In this document: in pieces, positions 6,310-11,839 of the stretch
Layout: every line of letters begins with the position of its first letter
Numbering within the stretch: the first letter of the stretch is position 1
Origin: Candidatus Peregrinibacteria bacterium
Lineage (GTDB): Bacteria > Patescibacteriota > Gracilibacteria > UBA1369 > LOWO2-01-FULL-3
Length of the DNA: 11,839 nt
Assembly (NCBI GenBank): GCA_018664365.1
Contig: JABJOK010000119.1
Location: forward strand, 1 to 11,839
Direction: 5' to 3'
Made by a program: the position numbers and the translations under genes
The notes under the pieces: model-generated
Databases searched by the model: none
What the model saw: the letters and a program-made list of their open reading frames with translations, nothing else
Told to the model about the DNA's origin: nothing

Positions 6310-6932
6310 TCCTTCAAACTATAAATAGCATCCACTCTGTCTTTCGCACCGAAGATGTAGCTGCCTGCTATAAGAAGATTAGCTCCTGCATCACTACAAA
6401 TCTTTGCAGTTTCAGCATTTATACCTCCATCTATTCCAATATCACCTTCAAATCCCAGTTCACGAAGCTCTGTAATTTTTGGAACCATATCTTCCATAAA
6501 ACTCTGTCCACCAAATCCAGGTTCAACTGTCATAACAAGCACCTCGTCTATAATATCTAAAACATCCTTAATTTCGCTAACAGGTGTTCCAGGTTTAATT
6601 GAAACTCCACTCTCCACATCCATAGAATTAATCTCTTCAATCGCAGCACGCAAATCGTCTACTGCCTCCACATGAATAACAATTCTATCACTACCAGCCT
6701 TTACAAAATCCTCAACAAAATCCATGGGATTCTCAATCATCAAATGAGTATTCAACGGCAACGCAGTTGTTAAACAAGCCACAACTGGAGCACCAATTGT
6801 AATATTAGGCACAAAATGTCCATCCATCACATCTACATGAATCTGATCGCAATGCGATTGTATTTCTTCAATCTCTGCATTCAAATCTCCAAAATCCGCA
6901 GACAAAATCGAAGGCGCAATTTTAATTTTCAT
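6306..6932 (-). CDS. rpe: Ribulose-phosphate 3-epimerase
   Basis: Interconverts D-ribulose 5-phosphate and D-xylulose 5-phosphate in the non-oxidative pentose phosphate pathway, in the cytosol. The 208-aa sequence is a clear TIM-barrel RPE: APSILSADF near residue 6, HVDVMDGHFVPN at 32-43 with metal ligands H32 and D34, H63 in THLMI, the phosphate-side loop MTVEPGFGGQSF from 134, and D168 in IDGGIN. The ends of the strands carry the expected Gly-rich phosphate-binding segment (LLIAGSYIFG). It is slightly shorter than the usual 215-225 aa, with no obvious gap in the core. It is the last gene of the prs-rpiB-rpe run, 12 nt after rpiB, preceded only by a weak purine stretch (AAAGAAG). Its TAG stop overlaps the stop of the convergent HD-domain gene. 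Confidence 0.97.
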   Translation of the reverse strand: MKIKIAPSILSADFGDLNAEIEEIQSHCDQIHVDVMDGHFVPNITIGAPVVACLTTALPLNTHLMIENPMDFVEDFVKAGSDRIVIHVEAVDDLRAAIEEINSMDVESGVSIKPGTPVSEIKDVLDIIDEVLVMTVEPGFGGQSFMEDMVPKITELRELGFEGDIGIDGGINAETAKICSDAGANLLIAGSYIFGAKDRVDAIYSLKD

Positions 6933-6944
6933 ACTTCTTTAAGG

Positions 6945-7397
6945 TTAACCATCCATTTTATCAACACGACGAATGTGTCTTTCTTCTCCAGCAAATTCAG
7001 TTGCAAGAAACTTATCAGAAATTTTCTTCATCAATTCAATATCTGTAGTACGAGACCCCATGCAAAGAACATTCGCATTATTATGATTTCGACCCATCTC
7101 CGCATAGTGTTCGTCAGTTGCCAATACCGCTCTGATTCCCTGCAGCCTATTAGATGCCATCGACATTCCAATTCCAGTTCCACATATCAAAACTCCATAC
7201 GCTCCCTCATGTTCCAAAACCTTCTCCCCTACTTCACGTGCATAATCTGGATAATCGCAAGAATCAGTGTTGAAACATCCTAAATCAGTTACGTCATATC
7301 CCTTTTCTTCATAATACTTTCGCATATCTTCCTTTGCCTCAAAAGCAGCATGATCACTTCCTATATAAACAAGCTGTTTCTTATCTTTTCCAAACAT
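6945..7397 (-). CDS. rpiB: Ribose-5-phosphate isomerase B
   Basis: Interconverts ribulose 5-phosphate and ribose 5-phosphate, providing the substrate for the adjacent PRPP synthetase. At 150 aa it has the normal RpiB/LacA length and all key motifs: GSDHAAF at 13-19 (D15, H16), the CGTGIGMSMASNR loop with catalytic C72 and T74, H105 in HNNANVLCMGSR at 105-116, and the C-terminal ERHIRRV phosphate-binding arginines. It is unrelated in fold to RpiA. The start at 7397 lies 4 nt after the prs stop, so translation is probably coupled to prs; rpe follows after 12 nt. The few extra residues at the N-terminus (MFGKDKKQ) are polar and unremarkable. Allose-6-phosphate isomerase activity, seen in some relatives, cannot be excluded, but the neighbours argue for the pentose role. 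Confidence 0.96.
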   Translation of the reverse strand: MFGKDKKQLVYIGSDHAAFEAKEDMRKYYEEKGYDVTDLGCFNTDSCDYPDYAREVGEKVLEHEGAYGVLICGTGIGMSMASNRLQGIRAVLATDEHYAEMGRNHNNANVLCMGSRTTDIELMKKISDKFLATEFAGEERHIRRVDKMDG

Positions 7398-7401
7398 AGT
7401 T

Positions 7402-8343
7402 TTATTTGTTAAATGCTTCTGTTACAGACTTACCTTCATGAACGTTCTTAATAACTCTCGCAAGAAGCGGAGCCACAGACAGAACCTTCAAACCTTTAAA
7501 CTGCTTCGCCTCGGAAACAGGAATTGTATTAGCCACCACAACCTCTTTGAACCCAGCCTTATGAAGCCTTTCAGCAGCCGGATCAGAGAAAACTGGATGA
7601 GTTGCGCAAAGATAAATCTCGTTTTTCGCCCCCTTAGCCTTAAGTGCCTCAATCGCATTACAAACACTTCCAGCAGTATCAACCATATCGTCGTATAGAA
7701 GACAACACTTGTCCTCAACATCTCCCACTACATGCATCACCTCAGATTTATTGTGTCCAGGACGACTCTTGTGGATGATAGCAAGCTCAGCTCCTACCAA
7801 GTCAGCAAATTTCTTCGCGTCCTTAGCGCCTCCAGCATCTGGAGAAACAACAACCAAGTCCTTGATATTCTTCTTCTTAAAATAATCAGCAAAAAGTTTC
7901 TCAGTTAAAACATTATCCACAGAGAAATCAAAGAATCCCTGCTCTTGATCACTATGCAACTTCATTGTAATTAGATGATCTGCTCCAGCCGCAGAAATAA
8001 GATCAGCAACAAGCTTTGCAGAAATAGGCTCTCGAGGAGTTGCAACTCTATCCTGCCTAGCATAACCAAAATGCGGCATCACTACGTGAATCTTGCCTGC
8101 AAAAGATCTCTTCATTGAATCAAGCATGATAAATAATTCCATCAAGTCTTCATTCACATTTTCACTAGCAGTCTGAACCACAAACACATCATTCTCACGA
8201 ATTGATTCCGTTGGTTTTGCATAAATTTCTCCACACGCAAATCTCGATATTTCCATTGGAGAAAGAGGAACTTTCAAGTTCTTAGCGATCTCCTCTGCAA
8301 GCTCTGGATGAGAAGTTCCGGCAAAAAGTTTTATTGAAGACAT
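7402..8343 (-). CDS. prs: Ribose-phosphate pyrophosphokinase (PRPP synthetase)
   Basis: Transfers pyrophosphate from ATP to ribose 5-phosphate to give PRPP, the precursor of purine, pyrimidine, NAD and His/Trp synthesis. The 313-aa length and motif order fit the class I family: N-terminal RFACGEIYAKPTESI (34-48), the PHFGYARQDR ATP loop (90-99), metal-binding H130 in KLHSDQEQGFFD, PDAGG at 168-172, and the PRPP-binding loop DDMVDTAGS at 218-226. The flexible catalytic loop reads HKSRP (191-195) rather than the common DKRRP; the key Lys192 and Arg194 are kept. It heads a prs-rpiB-rpe run with its own promoter candidate just upstream. The gap to rpiB is 4 nt. No Shine-Dalgarno sequence is present before the ATG at 8343-8341. 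Confidence 0.97.
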   Translation of the reverse strand: MSSIKLFAGTSHPELAEEIAKNLKVPLSPMEISRFACGEIYAKPTESIRENDVFVVQTASENVNEDLMELFIMLDSMKRSFAGKIHVVMPHFGYARQDRVATPREPISAKLVADLISAAGADHLITMKLHSDQEQGFFDFSVDNVLTEKLFADYFKKKNIKDLVVVSPDAGGAKDAKKFADLVGAELAIIHKSRPGHNKSEVMHVVGDVEDKCCLLYDDMVDTAGSVCNAIEALKAKGAKNEIYLCATHPVFSDPAAERLHKAGFKEVVVANTIPVSEAKQFKGLKVLSVAPLLARVIKNVHEGKSVTEAFNK

Positions 8344-8369
8344 TGTCTAATGTTTAATTTATTGGCCAA

Positions 8370-8396
8370 ATTATACACGATTCTCTACTCTGCCAA
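8370..8396 (-). promoter_or_regulatory. Promoter candidate for prs-rpiB-rpe
   Basis: In the 41-nt gap before prs the minus strand reads TATAAT (8375-8370), a perfect -10 box. TTGGCA (8396-8391, 5/6 match to TTGACA) lies 15 nt upstream, inside the last codons of the transketolase-like C gene. The spacer is shorter than the ideal 17. Transcription would begin about 20 nt before the prs ATG. Read-through from the ndk operon is also likely. Confidence 0.5.
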
Positions 8397-8855
8397 AACA
8401 TTATCAGAAATACGAATATACGCAGGTCCAAAGTTGTTTAATGCCTGCTCAAGATTTTCTAAAAGCTCCTCTCCATGAACCGGAGAATATACCTTCATAT
8501 TTGGTAACTCTTTAATAATCTTATAATCATAAGAGTCCGAAGAACAATTAAACGCAACCATCTTCACATTCAAATTAGGAACACAAATACTTTCCTTAAT
8601 TTGCTTAACCGCGCCCAACACTCCATCCGAATCGACAACAACCAAGGGGATTTTTCCACGAACAGTCATTCCAGCAGCAGCAGAAAGCATATTTGAATAA
8701 CCTAATCCAAAAGTAAAGTGTCTTTCGTCAAAAAATTTCGAAAATTGACTTAGCCCATACTCCACAACTGAATCCGCATTTAGAATAACTAAATTCTTAA
8801 AACTTTTTGCGAGTTTAATAGAAATGTTCTCCATTGACTGTGTCATATCACTCAT
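8385..8855 (-). CDS. Degenerate transketolase C-terminal-subunit-like protein (pyrimidine-binding domain only)
   Basis: The 156-aa protein aligns with the pyrimidine (Pyr) domain of split transketolase C subunits. KIPLVVVDSDG, ESICVPNLNVKMVAFN and the final GPAYIRIS match the family's typical blocks. Two features are abnormal. In the canonical block GIAEQNMVGIAAG, whose Glu protonates N1' of thiamine diphosphate, this protein has GLGYSNMLSAAAG (50-62), with Tyr53 in the Glu position. The loop that normally follows (about THAGLSVGEDGATHQ, bearing an active-site His) is shortened to FNCSSDSYDYK. The protein ends where the third, C-terminal transketolase domain of about 120 residues should begin; usual C subunits are about 310 aa. 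The ATG overlaps the TGA of the N subunit (ATGA), so the pair is translationally coupled and probably forms one complex. It may be a subunit with altered chemistry or an inactive partner. Confidence 0.85.
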   Translation of the reverse strand: MSDMTQSMENISIKLAKSFKNLVILNADSVVEYGLSQFSKFFDERHFTFGLGYSNMLSAAAGMTVRGKIPLVVVDSDGVLGAVKQIKESICVPNLNVKMVAFNCSSDSYDYKIIKELPNMKVYSPVHGEELLENLEQALNNFGPAYIRISDNVLAE

Positions 8856-9685
8856 ATCTGCTGTTTTAACTTAGGAATTATATTTTCATATTCACCACGA
8901 CTCAAAATTCCTCGATGATAACTTTCTTTTCCCTCTGCAAAATCAATACCCTTAGAAGCAACTGTTTGAGCCCATATCAATGCAGGTTTTCTGTTTGAGG
9001 TATATGCCCTCTCAATTGCATTTAATAGTTGGTCAAAATTATGACCATCCAAAACCTTGATCACATTCCATCCAAAAGCTTCAAATTTATCTTGAATAGA
9101 TCCAATGTCCATTATCCCAGAAACACGTTCGCTAGACTGAATTTTATTATTATCTACAACCGCAACCAAGTTGTCCAAATTATAATGAGATGCTGCCATT
9201 GCCGCCTCCCAGATCTGTCCATTTTGCAACTCTCCATCACCTAAAATGGTAAAAACTTTATTTTTAGCACGATCAACCCGAAGCCCCAAAGCAACTCCTA
9301 AGGCAACAGATAATCCTTCCCCATATGACTCAACGGTAGTGGTTATGCCAGGAACACGATTAAACGGACGAGACTTTAAAAGCGCTCCCTCCTGACCAAT
9401 CGAATCAAGCTCACTTTTACCAAAAAATCCCAAATCGGCCAGTATTGAATATAAAGCTGGAGCTGCTTGCCCTTTAGACAAAATCAAATAATCCTGATCA
9501 AGGCATCCAGGCTTCATAACATCAAAATTCATCACTTTTCTTCCATAAATATCTCCATAGTAAAGAGCCACCAAAATCTCTATTACAGACATCGCACTCC
9601 CTACATAAGGAAGGTCGTTCTTCTGCATAGCCGTTAAAGTATCCACCCTGATTTGCGCAGCCGTTCTCTGTAAATTTTCAATCAT
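8852..9685 (-). CDS. Transketolase N-terminal-subunit-like protein (thiamine-diphosphate PP domain)
   Basis: The 277-aa length is that of split transketolase N subunits. The diphosphate/Mg motif is intact: GDGELQNGQIWEAAMAASHY from G149 with Asp150, ending in VDNNKIQ with Asn180. SVIEILVALYYGDIY, LILSKGQAAPALYS and WAQTVASKG are recognisable family blocks. Several active-site positions differ. The usual SGHPGG reads LPYVGS (25-30), so His becomes Tyr27. SKGH reads SKGQ (Gln73). The GHP...GS-GQG region reads FNRVPGITTTVESYGEG, without the His. H257 near the end is kept. A normal transketolase moves two-carbon units between sugar phosphates; with these changes the substrate or reaction may differ. 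The gene starts 2 nt after ndk and its TGA overlaps the ATG of the C subunit. Confidence 0.85.
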   Translation of the reverse strand: MIENLQRTAAQIRVDTLTAMQKNDLPYVGSAMSVIEILVALYYGDIYGRKVMNFDVMKPGCLDQDYLILSKGQAAPALYSILADLGFFGKSELDSIGQEGALLKSRPFNRVPGITTTVESYGEGLSVALGVALGLRVDRAKNKVFTILGDGELQNGQIWEAAMAASHYNLDNLVAVVDNNKIQSSERVSGIMDIGSIQDKFEAFGWNVIKVLDGHNFDQLLNAIERAYTSNRKPALIWAQTVASKGIDFAEGKESYHRGILSRGEYENIIPKLKQQI

Positions 9686-9687
9686 TT

Positions 9688-10173
9688 TTAGCTTAGTTCA
9701 TCTTCAGCATAAACATGCATATATTCAGACTTATCATAAGAAAAAAGTTCATCCACTTTAAAGAAACGAGAAACTTCTTTCTCTGCATTTTCTGTGGAAT
9801 CTGAAGCATGAATAACATTACATGAAACACTCATTGCGAAATCTCCACGAATCGATCCAGCCTCAGCCTCACGAGCCTTAGTGATTCCAGTAATTCTTCT
9901 AACAGTATCGACAACATCAAGCCCCTCCCAACAAAGTGCAATCACGGGAGTACTTTGCATAAATTTCGCCAGTCCAGGAAAGAATGGTTTATCAGCAATA
10001 TGAGCATAATGTTCTCTCAAGATAGCCTCATCAAGAGTCATCATTTTAAGACCTGCTAATTTCAATCCTTTTACCTCAAACCTATCTACGATTTTACCAA
10101 TAAGACCACGCTGAATTGCATCTGGTTTAATTAGAACTAAAGTTTGTTCTTTAACCCCTTTTTCTCCTGCCAT
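9688..10173 (-). CDS. ndk: Nucleoside diphosphate kinase
   Basis: Transfers the gamma phosphate from NTPs (mainly ATP) to NDPs through a phosphohistidine, balancing NTP and dNTP pools. The 161-aa sequence has the family hallmarks: TLVLIKPDAIQRGLIG at 11-26 with Lys16, HYAHIADKPFFPGL in the nucleotide-binding head, TGITKAREAEAGSIRGDF at 95-112, and the catalytic H122 in NVIHASDS. It is slightly longer than the usual 140-150 aa through about 6 extra N-terminal residues and a slightly extended C-terminal tail (ending YAEDELS). It leads a tight run into the transketolase-like pair (2-nt gap). The 72-nt leader holds a reasonable promoter and no Shine-Dalgarno sequence. Start at 10173. Confidence 0.97.
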   Translation of the reverse strand: MAGEKGVKEQTLVLIKPDAIQRGLIGKIVDRFEVKGLKLAGLKMMTLDEAILREHYAHIADKPFFPGLAKFMQSTPVIALCWEGLDVVDTVRRITGITKAREAEAGSIRGDFAMSVSCNVIHASDSTENAEKEVSRFFKVDELFSYDKSEYMHVYAEDELS

Positions 10174-10206
10174 AATTAAAAGATTAGTGATTTAAAAAGC
10201 AGAAGG

Positions 10207-10235
10207 ATTCTACTAAAACCGACTAACTAAAACAA
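10207..10235 (-). promoter_or_regulatory. Promoter candidate for the ndk operon
   Basis: On the minus strand TTGTTT (10235-10230), a 17-nt spacer and TAGAAT (10212-10207, 5/6 match to TATAAT) lie in the 72-nt gap between the 530-aa gene and ndk. The start of transcription would be about 25-30 nt before the ndk ATG. No terminator hairpin for the upstream gene is seen in this gap, so read-through is possible. Confidence 0.5.
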
Positions 10236-10245
10236 GGGGGAAAGA

Positions 10246-11838
10246 CTACTTTTTAGCATCACCAGAAGCCACTTCTACCTTTTTGAATTCAATATTTGCA
10301 AAGAATGTTCCCTTTGGAATAATTCCAGTAGGGATGAATTCCTGACCTTCTTTTTCAATTTTAACAGTAGTTTCTTTATCTTTGTTTCCCATATCCTCAC
10401 CACCAAGGGTAAGCTTTGCTCCAGCAGGAATAACTATCTTCGCACCTTTCTTAGCGATAATCTTATAGTCATCTACTACGTCTGCACGCTTGTAATCAAC
10501 TTTTAATTTAATTCCATGAGAAGGAACAACCTTGTCTCCAGTGAGATAAGCCCCAAATTCTGTGTCATCAACTTCTTCAATAGCTCCATCAAGTCCAGCC
10601 TTTGCATCCGCCTGCATAACCTCTTTATAGTCATCAGTTTTTCTCCACTCCTCTGCAGAAAATTTTGAAGACCTTGCTCTTTGTTCAATGGCTCCAAGAG
10701 ATTTTTGTGCAGCAGGAGGCAACATTTCCTTAGCTGATTCATAAAACTCTCCAGCAAATTCTGTGTAACCAAATAGTCCCACTATAAAAGCTCCAAACCA
10801 GTCAGTACCATTAATAATAGCTTCATATTTTTTACGATCAGGCAGGCCTGTTTCAGGATCTTTATATCCAATCCAAGCTAAGATCTTTCCAATAGGAGAA
10901 GCAATCAATTGATCCACCTTTCTTCCATTTGGTGAAGCAGCAACCTTCTCTTCTTCAGCTTTCTTAACCTCTGCAGCTTCATCTGCAGCCTTTGCATCTT
11001 CAAAAGCTTTTGGAAAAACAACCTTAAACTCAGTTTTTCTTGTTCCCTCAATTTTAATTCTCACATCTTGATCCTTCCCTGCACCCAACTTCCACTTATT
11101 ATAGAAAGTCTGCCTTCCCTCAATTTCAGTTGTTATTTTAGTAACCATTGAATTTGCTGCAGCAGCAGCAAAAAAATGCATAATTGCCATTTTTTCTTCA
11201 GGAATGTCTTCAACCAACCCCTTAACGCCCTCCCAATCTCTACTTTTCTCAACAAAAAACTTTAAAACCTCAGCCTTCAAGTCTTTCCTATATTCACCAG
11301 GAGGTGTATCAAAATAATAGTCCTCTCCTTTAGACTTAAAACCGGTTAAACTTGCTATTCTTTCTAGTTTTCGAACATTTTCTCCAGGAGCCATCTGTCC
11401 CTGAAGATCCTCAAGACTCTTTGTAGTATCTTCGTGCACTTTCTCAGTTACCGCTTCCGGAGTTGTTTTTGGCCCCTTAGCAAGCTCTGCACTTGCAGCA
11501 ACTCCTGCCAACGCCTCAGTTGAAGCCTCTTTAACTGCCTCTGGTGTTTTAGGTGCCTTAGACTGCGCCTCTGGTGCTTTAGCCCCAGGTGCAGGAATAG
11601 TTAATACAGAATCCTTAGGCATCACTGCCGCCGGATCACTAGGCTTAGCCTCTGGCTTTTTATCTGGAGCAATACCAGCAGTAGCAGTTGAAGACATTAC
11701 CTCCTTCATTTTTCTCATCATTTTCGCAAAAAACCCTTCTTTTTCAGGAGCCTTTTGAACCTCAGGAGATGCCGCTGGCTTACCCTTAAGCTCTTCCGGA
11801 CCATCAAAGATAAATCGACTTTCTTTAAAAATATTCAT
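10246..11838 (-). CDS. Protein of unknown function with a long disordered Ala/Pro/Lys-rich N-terminal region
   Basis: I do not recognise this 530-aa protein. It opens with a short conserved-looking motif (MNIFKESRFIFDGPEE), then about 130 residues rich in Ala, Pro, Lys and Glu with repeated KAPE/TPEAV-like units, probably disordered. Residues about 150-280 look folded and mixed alpha/beta, with a helix of five Ala (HFFAAAAANS). A charged Ala/Glu/Lys helix spans about 280-300. Residues about 305-420 are helical with an aromatic, apolar stretch (TDWFGAFIVGLFGYTEF, 345-361) that may be membrane-associated. The C-terminus (about 425-525) is beta-rich and contains two similar turns, VIPAGAKL and IIPKGTFF. 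There is no cleavable signal peptide. Only one base lies upstream of the ATG at 11838, so a longer N-terminus cannot be excluded. It is transcribed toward ndk, with a 72-nt gap containing a promoter. Confidence 0.8.
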   Translation of the reverse strand: MNIFKESRFIFDGPEELKGKPAASPEVQKAPEKEGFFAKMMRKMKEVMSSTATAGIAPDKKPEAKPSDPAAVMPKDSVLTIPAPGAKAPEAQSKAPKTPEAVKEASTEALAGVAASAELAKGPKTTPEAVTEKVHEDTTKSLEDLQGQMAPGENVRKLERIASLTGFKSKGEDYYFDTPPGEYRKDLKAEVLKFFVEKSRDWEGVKGLVEDIPEEKMAIMHFFAAAAANSMVTKITTEIEGRQTFYNKWKLGAGKDQDVRIKIEGTRKTEFKVVFPKAFEDAKAADEAAEVKKAEEEKVAASPNGRKVDQLIASPIGKILAWIGYKDPETGLPDRKKYEAIINGTDWFGAFIVGLFGYTEFAGEFYESAKEMLPPAAQKSLGAIEQRARSSKFSAEEWRKTDDYKEVMQADAKAGLDGAIEEVDDTEFGAYLTGDKVVPSHGIKLKVDYKRADVVDDYKIIAKKGAKIVIPAGAKLTLGGEDMGNKDKETTVKIEKEGQEFIPTGIIPKGTFFANIEFKKVEVASGDAKK

Positions 11839-11839
11839 G

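Noticed and set aside
6816..7283. 155-codon open frame on the plus strand opposite rpe and rpiB
   Set aside because: It lies antisense to two well-identified enzymes, has an odd composition rich in Ser, Ile, His and Arg, and has no promoter or homology of its own.
1..11839. CRISPR array, insertion sequence or phage genes
   Set aside because: No short spaced direct repeats, transposase, terminal inverted repeats or phage structural motifs were seen.

Overview
The window looks like chromosome from an AT-rich, small-genome bacterium, most likely a Candidate Phyla Radiation (Patescibacteria) member near Peregrinibacteria/Gracilibacteria. This is inferred from the low GC, very tight gene spacing, lack of Shine-Dalgarno sequences, a fragmentary pentose-phosphate/PRPP gene set, and several large proteins I do not recognise. 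No rRNA or ribosomal protein is present to fix the taxon. UGA is used as a normal stop (TGA at 8852-8854 in an ATGA overlap), so the UGA=Gly code of Gracilibacteria/Absconditabacteria does not apply.

Left part (1-3631, all minus strand): a co-directional block of proteins of unknown function. It reads, in transcription order, a 154-aa acidic helical protein, a 191-aa protein with a basic coiled coil and one transmembrane segment, a 715-aa protein, and the first 135 codons of a tandem paralogue of that protein running off the left edge. A good extended -10 promoter lies just upstream of the block. The two paralogues align without a gap; they differ at about one base in five except in one 89-nt stretch that is identical.

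Middle (3632-6309): tRNA-Arg with anticodon GCG (plus strand), a small coiled-coil protein (minus), and, divergent from it, a 645-aa protein (plus) carrying a RelA/SpoT/MESH1-type HD phosphohydrolase signature but no visible alarmone synthetase domain.

Right part (6306-11838, all minus strand): in transcription order a 530-aa protein of unknown function, then ndk, a split transketolase-like pair (N then C subunit), then prs, rpiB and rpe. Ribulose-5-P epimerase and ribose-5-P isomerase B supply ribose-5-P, PRPP synthetase activates it, and nucleoside diphosphate kinase acts at the NTP end, so this is a ribose-to-nucleotide cluster. The rpe gene converges on the HD gene and their stop codons overlap by 4 nt.

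The main surprise is the transketolase-like pair. The N subunit keeps the thiamine-diphosphate/Mg motif, but two active-site His positions are substituted and a third appears to be missing. The C subunit has Tyr where the cofactor-activating Glu should be, lacks the His-containing loop, and ends before the third transketolase domain. It is probably not an ordinary transketolase. Functions of the left-hand block and of the 530-aa protein are unknown, and statements about their roles are inference.
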